Positions 27,604-35,845 of a stretch of DNA of 44,489 nucleotides are shown here, piece by piece. The position numbers and the translations under genes were made by a program. The stretch covers positions 1 through 44,489 of the forward strand of contig CAJONJ010000032.1 in NCBI GenBank assembly GCA_905236005.1, read 5' to 3'. Position 1 is the stretch's first letter; each line of letters begins with the position of its first letter. Source of the stretch: an uncultured Alphaproteobacteria bacterium. GTDB taxonomy: Bacteria; Pseudomonadota; Alphaproteobacteria; Rs-D84. The notes under the pieces are model-generated. The model was not told the DNA's origin and did not search any database. It saw only the letters and a list, made by a program, of their open reading frames with translations.

Positions 27604-27632
27604 TTGACTTTAATCGTACATTTGTGTAACAT
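27604..27632 (+). promoter_or_regulatory. Candidate promoter of adhesin (TTGACT-N17-TAACAT) overlapping direct repeat copy 2
   Basis: TTGACT 27604-27609, TAACAT 27627-27632; direct repeat TTTAATCGTACATTTGTGTAA at 27609-27629 fills the spacer. Confidence 0.5.
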
Positions 27633-27640
27633 TTTTCTGT

Positions 27641-27659
27641 GTGACAAAAATCCTGTCAC
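27641..27659. promoter_or_regulatory. Operator-like inverted repeat in adhesin leader
   Basis: GTGACA-aaaatcc-TGTCAC between the candidate promoter and the RBS. Confidence 0.45.
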
Positions 27660-27690
27660 TTTTAATTAATTAAAAACAAAGGAAAAAAAA

Positions 27691-29778
27691 ATGAAAAAAA
27701 CTTTAGCTTTGACATCCTTGTTAAGTGTTGTCGTTGCAGGATCAGCTAACGCGGCAATTACAGACGGGGATATTAGTGCCATTAACGATAGCATCAATAT
27801 GGTGCAATCTGATGGAAACTATACAACATCTACGGGTAATTACAATGTAGCAACAACCGATTATAGCAGTTCAGCAGGATTTGGTTTGTACACATATGAC
27901 CATGATAATAATCCTGACACACCAGAAATTGCGTTAACTACAAACAATGGTACTGAAACATTAGATGATACAGTATTCACATATATAGACAATAATGGTG
28001 CAACAACTAATTTAGGTGCTAATTCGACTGGATTTACAACAGGTGATTTTACAGGTGCAGCCGGCACGATAGATGGTGCTGATGGTGCTACTGGTTTGAC
28101 AACACTAGAAGCAAACACAACAAGTGTCGGTTTAAGTAACTATCAATATATGGCGAATTTTGATAATTCTGGTGATGCATTAACAGTATTAACAGCAGAC
28201 GCACCAGAATTGAGTTCTTTCCATAACGATGTTACTTTGACAACAGGTGCAATCACTGTTACTGGTAACAGCGAAACAAATAAGCCAAGTATTGACAACT
28301 ATGGTTTTGATGTTGTATTGCACGACGGTAATACAGGACACTTTAGTTTGGTGTTTGAAGAATCAACACATACGTATACTTACCACTATGATGGTGACGA
28401 AACTACATTGGATCCAACAGATGTTGCTGCAGCAAATGCACAAGTTTCATCACAATCTGCAAATTTAATTGCTGACACAACATTGTTCAATGATGCTGTT
28501 GCGACAAACACAGCCAATTATAACAGTGCAGTTGGCCATTATAATACTGTTCATGGTGTTTATGAATCTGATACAAATACTCAAAATACTTTAAACAACA
28601 GCTATGATAATTATGCGACAAGTTTTGCAACGGCACAGGCAAATCAAACTGCTGCAGCACAAAGTTTATCAGATGCACAAACTGCTTATGCTACTGATTT
28701 AGCACAATACACCCCAGTTGCAACTGCATATAATAACTATGAAAACTCTTTGGGTAAAAGTATAGATGCAAAAGATGCTGCGACTTTAGCTGATGCACAA
28801 ACATATGCAGATGCGGGTGATGCTACAACATTGGCTGATGCACAGACATATGCGGATAGTTTGGCATCTAATTATGATGCAGCTGGTTCTGCGGGTATAG
28901 CTGAACAAAATGCTAAAGATTATGCAGATGCGGGTGATGCTACAACATTGGCTGATGCACAGACATATGCAGATAGTTTGGCATCTAATTATGATGTAGC
29001 CGGTTCTGCGGGTATAGCTGAACAAAATGCTAAAGATTATGCAGATGCGGGTGATGCTACAACATTGGCTGATGCACAAACATATGCAGATAGTTTGGCA
29101 TCTAATTATGATGCAGCTGGTGCAGCTGATACAGCTGAAGCAAATGCAAAAAATTACACTGATACAGAAGTGGGTAAAGTAAATACTGTTATGGGCAAAG
29201 TTCATGGTTTGATTACGGCTGATTCCAATGGCATAAAAACATTTAATGGAACGAACGCTACTGCTTCAACAAGATTAGATGCTAGTGGCAATTATGTCGG
29301 TAACTTAGCTGTTGGCACAACTGTTGAAGATCATTTAGTATCTTTGGATAATGCACTTGGTGATGAGGCAATTGCTCGTGCTAATGGTGATGCTGCAACA
29401 TTGGCTAGTGCACAAACATATGCAGATGCAGGTGATGCTTTGACATTAAATGCAGCGAAAGCGTACGCAGATAATGCAAGTGCATTTAATTTACAAGCAG
29501 CAAAATCTTATACTGATGAACGTATTAAAAAGTTAGATAAAGATTTATCTGCTGGTGTTGCTAGTGCGGTTGCTTTGTCTTCTGTAGCTGTATCTAATGT
29601 TAACAAAGGCGAAGTTTCTGTGGGTGCTGGCTATGGTTATTTCAATGGTCAATCTGCTATGGCATTCGGTGCTGCAATGGGTTTGTCTGACCGTTGGTCT
29701 ATCAACACAGGTGCAGGTTTGTCTGGTTCAGATTTCTCTATCAGAGCTGGTACAAACTACAAATTCAAATTGTTTTAA
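27691..29778 (+). CDS. YadA-like trimeric autotransporter adhesin
   Basis: Signal peptide MKKTLALTSLLSVVVAGSANA; repeat-rich Ala/Asp/Thr stalk; C-terminal YadA-type anchor (GVASAVALSSVAVSNVNKGEVSVGAGYGYFNGQSAMAFGAAMGLSDRWSINTGAGLSGSDFSIRAGTNYKFKLF). Confidence 0.85.
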   Translation: MKKTLALTSLLSVVVAGSANAAITDGDISAINDSINMVQSDGNYTTSTGNYNVATTDYSSSAGFGLYTYDHDNNPDTPEIALTTNNGTETLDDTVFTYIDNNGATTNLGANSTGFTTGDFTGAAGTIDGADGATGLTTLEANTTSVGLSNYQYMANFDNSGDALTVLTADAPELSSFHNDVTLTTGAITVTGNSETNKPSIDNYGFDVVLHDGNTGHFSLVFEESTHTYTYHYDGDETTLDPTDVAAANAQVSSQSANLIADTTLFNDAVATNTANYNSAVGHYNTVHGVYESDTNTQNTLNNSYDNYATSFATAQANQTAAAQSLSDAQTAYATDLAQYTPVATAYNNYENSLGKSIDAKDAATLADAQTYADAGDATTLADAQTYADSLASNYDAAGSAGIAEQNAKDYADAGDATTLADAQTYADSLASNYDVAGSAGIAEQNAKDYADAGDATTLADAQTYADSLASNYDAAGAADTAEANAKNYTDTEVGKVNTVMGKVHGLITADSNGIKTFNGTNATASTRLDASGNYVGNLAVGTTVEDHLVSLDNALGDEAIARANGDAATLASAQTYADAGDALTLNAAKAYADNASAFNLQAAKSYTDERIKKLDKDLSAGVASAVALSSVAVSNVNKGEVSVGAGYGYFNGQSAMAFGAAMGLSDRWSINTGAGLSGSDFSIRAGTNYKFKLF
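28804..29154 (+). repeat. 117-bp (39-aa) in-frame tandem repeats, about three copies
   Basis: tatgcagatgcgggtgatgctacaacattggctgatgcaca... begins at 28804, 28921 and 29038 with a 117-bp period. The third copy diverges near its end. Confidence 0.92.
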
Positions 29779-29827
29779 TAACATTTGATTTGGTATCAAG
29801 AAAACTTTTCTTATGTTAAACTGAAAC

Positions 29828-29850
29828 ACCGCCCGTTTGGGCGGTTTTTA
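29828..29850. terminator. Bidirectional intrinsic terminator
   Basis: ACCGCCC-gttt-GGGCGGTTTTTA between convergent adhesin and methyltransferase genes. Confidence 0.85.
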
Positions 29851-30852
29851 TTTCTTTGTGAATACGAATATGCCGGCTTTTTGACCCGATAATAAAATAT
29901 CATATTGGGTTGCCAATTTAAAGGTGACTGGAATATTTTTCATTTTGTCTTTTTGTGCTGTCAATAATACCAGTCGACCATTTGGTTTTATTATTCTGGC
30001 AAACTGTGCCATTATTAAATCATAAAAATCATTTGATATATTTTGGAAATATCCCCATGGTGGGTCTGTTACAATTACATCTAAGAAATTATCGTCAAAC
30101 GAATTTTGCAAAAAATCTTGGCATTTAATGAAAAAGGATTTGTTGAATTTTGCGTTCTTGATTTTCTTGGTTTTTGATTTTAATGTACTGATTAAATCTG
30201 GGTTTATATCCAGTGCAAAAATACCACGATAACCAGCAATTCTGGAACGTTCCAGTGGAATTGCACCTGAACCGCAAAATGGGTCACAAAATACATCGTT
30301 TTCATTTGGTTTGGATAATCTGCATAATATGTATGCAATTTCAGGTCTTAATTCTCCAGGTGATAATTTCTTTTTGTTTTTTGTTATACGTAAAGCAAAA
30401 AAACCGATGTTTTCGCTACGTGCCATAAACCAAAATTCTGTATCAGCACCAACAGGGTTAAATTTAGATTTTGTGGATTGTTTTATTTTATCTATAAGTT
30501 GTGATAATGTATGACCGCTGGGTGAAACAAGATTACTTTCGTATGATGTAAATATTTTAAATACATTTATTTTACGATTCGGAAGATTTATATTTTTATA
30601 ATCGCTTAGTGTATCAGAAATCATTTTATTGATGACATACGTGTCTGTGCCAGACAGATTATCAAATGTTTTAAGAACAACGAAAGTATTATTCAGATAT
30701 TTCAAATTACATATTGAATCCATGTCTGTTTTGGTTTCATATAAAATCAAACTGTTTAATGTTTTAAGAATTTTTATATCTGCAATATCGGTTCGCAGAA
30801 AATCTGTGATAATATTTTCGCATCCTGAAATAACAGTTGATATATATTGCAT
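29848..30852 (-). CDS. Putative RNA/DNA N-methyltransferase (UPF0020/Trm11-Trm14-like)
   Basis: DPFCGSGAIPLERSRIAGYRGIFALDINPDLI SAM-binding region and VIVTDPPWGYF catalytic DPP[YW] motif. Confidence 0.8.
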   Translation of the reverse strand: MQYISTVISGCENIITDFLRTDIADIKILKTLNSLILYETKTDMDSICNLKYLNNTFVVLKTFDNLSGTDTYVINKMISDTLSDYKNINLPNRKINVFKIFTSYESNLVSPSGHTLSQLIDKIKQSTKSKFNPVGADTEFWFMARSENIGFFALRITKNKKKLSPGELRPEIAYILCRLSKPNENDVFCDPFCGSGAIPLERSRIAGYRGIFALDINPDLISTLKSKTKKIKNAKFNKSFFIKCQDFLQNSFDDNFLDVIVTDPPWGYFQNISNDFYDLIMAQFARIIKPNGRLVLLTAQKDKMKNIPVTFKLATQYDILLSGQKAGIFVFTKK

Positions 30853-30855
30853 TTG

Positions 30856-31614
30856 TTATTTTTTTCTGTGTAATTCTTTGAATTCGTTTGCGGTTATACC
30901 TTGTTCAACCTGAAATAGATTGAATTCAGCATCCATATCACGTAATTGTTTAATCATAATATTTTCTATTTCTTGACGTTTTTGTTCAAAAGCTTCGCCT
31001 TTTAAAGATGCATCAACATAAATAGGGTTGCCAATATTAACACTTATCGTTCCGAACAATTTTGGAATTAAAAATCTGTCCCATCTGTTTAAAAATTTCG
31101 CACGTGATGCAGAAAAACAACATGGAACAATCGGGGCCCCAGTCATACGTGCAAAATACAATGCACCATCTTGTAAATGTAAAGACGGACCGCTGGGGCC
31201 ATCAACTGTGATACAAATTGCTGCATTTTTTTCTTTGATTAAACGTACACACTGACGCAAGACAGATATGCTGCCTTCGGATGTGCTGCCGTAAATAGCA
31301 CGCAGACCAAAATAGCGTTGCAGACATGCCATCATACGACCATCTTTGTGACGCGAAGCAACACAATATCCATGAATTTTGGCTGTTTTAATAACTGGGG
31401 ATAACATGGCACAACGACCATGGAAAAACACAAAAATTACAGGTTTTTTGCGATATTGTTTCAGAGATTTTGTGTTATTCAAACGGCGTTTTGATGTAAA
31501 ATATATAAACCAAATAATGCCCGCAGCAACCCCCATTAATATCCATTGAATAATCGGACTGCGTAAAATAGGTCGCCAAAATTTTTTCCAAATTTTTTTA
31601 AATATTTTTTTCAT
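30856..31614 (-). CDS. DUF374 / lysophospholipid acyltransferase-like membrane protein
   Basis: FFHGRCAMLSPVI, ASRHKDGRMMACLQRYFGLRAIYGSTSEGSISVLRQ, ITVDGPSGPSLHLQDGALYFARMTGAPIVPC. Confidence 0.85.
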   Translation of the reverse strand: MKKIFKKIWKKFWRPILRSPIIQWILMGVAAGIIWFIYFTSKRRLNNTKSLKQYRKKPVIFVFFHGRCAMLSPVIKTAKIHGYCVASRHKDGRMMACLQRYFGLRAIYGSTSEGSISVLRQCVRLIKEKNAAICITVDGPSGPSLHLQDGALYFARMTGAPIVPCCFSASRAKFLNRWDRFLIPKLFGTISVNIGNPIYVDASLKGEAFEQKRQEIENIMIKQLRDMDAEFNLFQVEQGITANEFKELHRKK

Positions 31615-31654
31615 AACGATTACAATAATATCAATAAAAACCCGTAAATGCAAG

Positions 31655-31686
31655 AAAACAGGTCGTAATTTAATACGACCTGTTTT
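31655..31686. terminator. Intrinsic terminator downstream of groEL
   Basis: AAAACAGGTCGTA-atttaa-TACGACCTGTTTT. Confidence 0.85.
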
Positions 31687-31704
31687 ATTGTTATAGTGTT
31701 GTTT

Positions 31705-33318
31705 TTACATCATACCCGGCATTGTTGATTGAGGTGTTGATGTTTTTTCTTCTGGTATTTCAGTCATAACTGCACCTGTTGTCAATAATACACCGACTGT
31801 GGATGCAGCAGCTTGGATAGCTGTTTTAACAACTTTGGCTGGATCTATGATACCAGATTTCATCATATCTACATAATCGCCAGTTTGTGCATTGTATCCA
31901 AAATTATAATCTTTGTTTTCCATAATTTTGCCAACTACGATTTCACCGGATACACCTGCGTTTTCAGCAATTTGCATGCATGGTGTAATAATAGCTTTGC
32001 GGACAATATCAATACCGACATTTTGATCAGTATTGTCACCTTTTAAATTTTTCAAAGCTTCAACAGCACGTATCAAAGCAACACCACCACCTGCGACAAT
32101 ACCGTCTTCAACAGCAGCACGTGTAGCAGCCAAAGCATCATCAACACGATCTTTCTTTTCTTTGACTTCCACTTCTGTCATGCCACCAACATGAATAACT
32201 GCAACACCACCAACCAATTTAGCTAAACGTTCTGCTAATTTTTCTTTGTCGTATTCGCTGGTTGTTGTGGTTAATGATTTGCGGATTTCATCAGCACGAT
32301 TTTTAATTGCATCTTTGTCGCCGTTACCATTTACTAACAAAGTTTTATCTTTGGAAACAACAACACGTTTTGCAGAACCCAGTACTGCTGGTGTTATGTT
32401 TTCAAATGTCATACCCATATCATCAGAAATAACTGTTGCACCCGTTACGATAGCGATATCTTTTAACATTTCTTTACGTCTATCGCCAAAACCTGGTGCT
32501 TTCACAGCACAAACCTTTAAACCACCACGTAAGCGATTTAATACCAAAGTTGCCAAGGCTTCACTTTCAACGTCTTCTGCAATAATCAACAAAGGACGAC
32601 CAGATTGTGCAATTGGTTCCAAAATAGGTAACAATGCTTGTAACCCAGAAATCTTTTTTTCAGAAACCAAGATTTGTGCATTATCTAATTCAGCCAACAT
32701 TTTTTCACTGTTTGTTACGAAATAGGGTGACATGAAGCCTTGATCAAATTGCATACCCTCTACGATATCAATTTCAGTGTCTAATCCTTTGGCTTCTTGA
32801 ACTGTAATGACACCTTCTTTGCCGACTTTTTCCATAGCATCTGCGATTTTTTGACCAATTTCAGCATCACTGTTTGCAGAAATTGTAGCAACCTGTGCGA
32901 TTTCAGATGTGTCTTTGACTGGTCTAGCATGTTTTTCAATATCGGTTACTACGGCATTTACTGCCATGTCTATGCCACGTTTGATATCCATAGGATTCAT
33001 ACCTGCAGCGATAACACGTCTGCCTTCACGAAAAATATTTTGAGCCAATACTGTCGCAGTAGTTGTACCATCACCCGCACTGTCCCCAGCACGTTTTGCG
33101 ACTTCTTGAATCATTTTTGCACCAATATTTTCAGAAGGGTCTTTTAACGAAACTTCTTTTGCCACAGTTACACCGTCTTTGGTTGCAATTGGTGCACCAT
33201 ATGCACGTTCAATGACAACTGTGCGACCCTTTGGACCCATTGTGATTTTTACAGCATTTGCCAATTTATCTATACCGGCTGATAATTTGTCAGTATTAAA
33301 ACTAATATCTTTTGCCAT
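31705..33318 (-). CDS. groEL: Chaperonin GroEL
   Basis: [68 protein letters not shown]. Confidence 0.99.
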   Translation of the reverse strand: MAKDISFNTDKLSAGIDKLANAVKITMGPKGRTVVIERAYGAPIATKDGVTVAKEVSLKDPSENIGAKMIQEVAKRAGDSAGDGTTTATVLAQNIFREGRRVIAAGMNPMDIKRGIDMAVNAVVTDIEKHARPVKDTSEIAQVATISANSDAEIGQKIADAMEKVGKEGVITVQEAKGLDTEIDIVEGMQFDQGFMSPYFVTNSEKMLAELDNAQILVSEKKISGLQALLPILEPIAQSGRPLLIIAEDVESEALATLVLNRLRGGLKVCAVKAPGFGDRRKEMLKDIAIVTGATVISDDMGMTFENITPAVLGSAKRVVVSKDKTLLVNGNGDKDAIKNRADEIRKSLTTTTSEYDKEKLAERLAKLVGGVAVIHVGGMTEVEVKEKKDRVDDALAATRAAVEDGIVAGGGVALIRAVEALKNLKGDNTDQNVGIDIVRKAIITPCMQIAENAGVSGEIVVGKIMENKDYNFGYNAQTGDYVDMMKSGIIDPAKVVKTAIQAAASTVGVLLTTGAVMTEIPEEKTSTPQSTMPGMM

Positions 33319-33330
33319 AGTACTTTCCTT

Positions 33331-33615
33331 TTATAAAATTCCTAGAATATCAGATTCTTTGATTAAGACATAATCTGTGCCGTCCATTTTGACTTCGTTT
33401 GCAGATGATGCCCATTTTGCGAATAATACAATATCCCCAGTTTTTACAGACATAGGTATTTTTTGACCGTTTTCGTAAATGCCATCACCAACTGCGATAA
33501 CTTTTCCACGAACTGGTTTTTCTTTCGCTGTATCTGGGATAATAATTCCGCCTGCTGTTTTTGTTTCTTCTTCTTGTCTGGACAGCAGGACATAATTATG
33601 TAATGGTTTAAACAT
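33331..33615 (-). CDS. groES: Co-chaperonin GroES
   Basis: [47 protein letters not shown] 33615 with SD AAAGGAG. Confidence 0.97.
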   Translation of the reverse strand: MFKPLHNYVLLSRQEEETKTAGGIIIPDTAKEKPVRGKVIAVGDGIYENGQKIPMSVKTGDIVLFAKWASSANEVKMDGTDYVLIKESDILGIL

Positions 33616-33643
33616 AATAAGCACTCCTTTGCTACGTTTCAAA

Positions 33644-33671
33644 ATATAATTCAAAAAAATAGTATTTCAAG
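33644..33671 (-). promoter_or_regulatory. Candidate RpoH (sigma32) promoter of groESL
   Basis: Minus strand CTTG(AAA)-N17-aTTATAT, matching the alphaproteobacterial CTTG-N17-CYTATNT pattern except one base. Confidence 0.5.
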
Positions 33672-33733
33672 CCCTTGATTTTATGTATGTTAAAAGTGTA
33701 TTATTAGATAAATCAACAACAGGGGTGAATATT

Positions 33734-34081
33734 ATGTACGATAAAAATAACGTATTTGCAAAGATTTTACGTGGCGAAATACCAAATAAAACTGTGTACA
33801 GTGATGACAATGTGTTGGCTTTTTATGATGTGTCTCCACGTGCAAAAGTGCATGTTTTGGTTATTCCACGTGGGGAATATACTGATATTGTAGATTTTAC
33901 AGCAAATGCTTCTGATAAAGAACAAAAAGCTTTTTGGCAGGGTTTTCGTAATACTGTTGAAAAATTGAATTTACATAATAATTTCAGAACAATTGCAAAT
34001 ACAGGGCGGGGTGCTGGTCAATCTGTTATGCATTTTCATATTCATATTATGAGTGATGAACGATTCAAAGAAGATTTTTAA
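33734..34081 (+). CDS. HIT family (histidine triad) hydrolase
   Basis: FAKILRGEIPNKTVYSDDNVLAFYDVSPRAKVHVLVIPR and QSVMHFHIHIMSD (HxHxH). Confidence 0.95.
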   Translation: MYDKNNVFAKILRGEIPNKTVYSDDNVLAFYDVSPRAKVHVLVIPRGEYTDIVDFTANASDKEQKAFWQGFRNTVEKLNLHNNFRTIANTGRGAGQSVMHFHIHIMSDERFKEDF

Positions 34082-34286
34082 AGTGCGGGTGACACCGCAT
34101 GCAAAACAAAATAAAGTTGTTTCAGACAACGGTATTTTGCGTGTTTATACCACAACTGCCCCAGAAAAAGGTCATGCCAATGGGGCGGTTGTTGAATTAT
34201 TATCAAATTATTTTGGAATTGCTAAATCACAAATTACTATCACCAAAGGTCTAACAAGTCGTGACAAGGTTGTCGTTATAGAGTAA
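34053..34286 (+). CDS. DUF167/YggU family protein
   Basis: FKVRVTPHAKQNKVV...LRVYTTTAPEKGHANGAVVELLSNYFGIAKSQITITKGLTSRDKVVVI. Confidence 0.9.
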   Translation: MMNDSKKIFKVRVTPHAKQNKVVSDNGILRVYTTTAPEKGHANGAVVELLSNYFGIAKSQITITKGLTSRDKVVVIE

Positions 34287-34823
34287 TGTTTGTATCAATT
34301 CTTCTGGTGTGTTTACTACGATTATATTGTAATCAGATACTTTTTCTATGAAACCTTCTTGTTCCATGTGGACTATCACTTGACCTAGTAATTCCCAATA
34401 TTTTGCAGTATTTAAAATAATGATTGGTTTGCAAGATTCACCAACTTGCTGTTTGGTCATAACATCTGTCATTTCGTCCAATGTTCCAATGCCACCAGGT
34501 AAAATAACAAAAGCATCTGATAATTCAAACATTTCTTCTTTGCGAGTGCTTAAACCATCTACAATTTTTACATCCAATCCAGTATGAGCAGGTTCTTGTT
34601 TTGATACAACGTGTTGGGTGGAAATTCCGATAACTTCGCCACCATTTTGCAGGGCTGATTCTGCCATAGTCCCCATTAACCCGACATTACCACCACCGAA
34701 AACAACGGTAATTTTATTCCGTGCCAGTAATTCACCAACTTTGCGAGCATCTTTTGCATACGCAGGGTTTTTTCCAAATTCGTGTCCGCAATAGACAGCT
34801 ACTGATTTAATTTTGTATCCCAT
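34251..34823 (-). CDS. LOG family (TIGR00730-type Rossmann) protein, putative cytokinin riboside phosphoribohydrolase-like
   Basis: VVFGGGNVGLMGTMAESAL and VILPGGIGTLDEMTDV (PGGxGTxxE). Confidence 0.92.
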   Translation of the reverse strand: MGYKIKSVAVYCGHEFGKNPAYAKDARKVGELLARNKITVVFGGGNVGLMGTMAESALQNGGEVIGISTQHVVSKQEPAHTGLDVKIVDGLSTRKEEMFELSDAFVILPGGIGTLDEMTDVMTKQQVGESCKPIIILNTAKYWELLGQVIVHMEQEGFIEKVSDYNIIVVNTPEELIQTLLYNDNLVTTC

Positions 34824-34873
34824 AGTGTCTTTTTCCTTTATTTTTGGAAATTATACCATAAAATAGGCATGTT

Positions 34874-35845
34874 ATGAATAAAAAGTTTAAGGATTTTATG
34901 CTTAAATACAAAGATGAAACAGTGGCTGTGGGGGTCAGTGGTGGTGTTGATTCTATGTGTTTATTGTATTGGTTACATGAAATTGGTGCGAATGTGGTTT
35001 GTTTGCATGTAAACCATAAATTAAGACCAGAAGCAGATACGGAAACAGCATATGTTCAAAATGTTTGTTCAGAATTGAATATACCATGTCATGTTTTTGT
35101 GTGGACTGGTGATAAACCAAAAACCGGATTGGAAGCAGCAGCACGTGAAAATCGTTATAAAATGATGACTGATTTTTGTCATGATAATGGTATTTTGTAT
35201 TTATTAACAGCCCATCAAAGTGATGACCAGATTGAAACGTTTTTAATGAATTTATCCAGAGGCAGTGGTTTATATGGATTATCTGCCATGATGCCAGAAT
35301 CTGAACGTGATGGAATTAAAATTTTGCGTCCGTTGTTAAATGTATCACGGGCTGAAATTAAAAAATATTGTGATGATAATAACATTAAATATTTTGTTGA
35401 TTCTATGAACAGTGATGAACATTATACACGTGTCAAAATTCGTAATAACAGGCAGTTATTAAACGACGATTTAGGTATCAGCGATTCCAGAATTTTATTG
35501 GCAATTGAAAATCTTGGTCGGACACGTCAGTGGATGGATAAATATATTGCTAATCGGATTGATATGGTTATTCGTTCGTGGGGTGCGATGTTTGTTTCTT
35601 CTTTTTTATTTGACGAAGCAGAAGAAATTAGATTAAAGTTCTTGGGGTTGTTAATTCAAAAAATAGGGGGAAATGATTATGTGCCTCGCTTGAATTCGTT
35701 GCAAAATGCACTATGTAATTTACAACATGACTGTAAATTTACGTTGGGACATTGTACGATTCGCAGACTGGGTAATCGCATATTAATCGTTCCAGAAGGA
35801 AAAAGAACAAGTTTTAGGAAAAGACATGAAAAAAGAACAAAATAA
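34874..35845 (+). CDS. tilS: tRNA(Ile)-lysidine synthase
   Basis: VAVGVSGGVDSMCLLYWL PP-loop, CLHVNHKLRPEAD, LLTAHQSDDQIETFLMNLSRGSGLYGLSAM. Confidence 0.95.
   Translation: MNKKFKDFMLKYKDETVAVGVSGGVDSMCLLYWLHEIGANVVCLHVNHKLRPEADTETAYVQNVCSELNIPCHVFVWTGDKPKTGLEAAARENRYKMMTDFCHDNGILYLLTAHQSDDQIETFLMNLSRGSGLYGLSAMMPESERDGIKILRPLLNVSRAEIKKYCDDNNIKYFVDSMNSDEHYTRVKIRNNRQLLNDDLGISDSRILLAIENLGRTRQWMDKYIANRIDMVIRSWGAMFVSSFLFDEAEEIRLKFLGLLIQKIGGNDYVPRLNSLQNALCNLQHDCKFTLGHCTIRRLGNRILIVPEGKRTSFRKRHEKRTK

Noticed and set aside
27427-27690. Simple invertible promoter for the adhesin (Hin/Fim style)
   Set aside because: No convincing matched inverted repeats flank the promoter. The best repeats are direct (27476/27609), and the inverted repeat found lies wholly upstream, so inversion is not claimed.
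28804-29154. Possible CRISPR-like repeat array
   Set aside because: Repeats are contiguous, 117 bp, in frame and coding; there are no spacers and no cas genes.
28786-29205. Antisense 139-aa ORF with repeated Cys/Ile (CICLCISQCCSITRICIIFS...)
   Set aside because: It is the reverse-strand reading of the adhesin's 117-bp tandem repeats; composition and repetition are explained by the sense gene. It is unrelated to the Cys-rich family.
33600-33635. CIRCE-like half site (GAGTGCTT) before groES
   Set aside because: Only one half matches and it coincides with the Shine-Dalgarno; no GAGTGCTAA/TTAGCACTC partner at 9-bp spacing.
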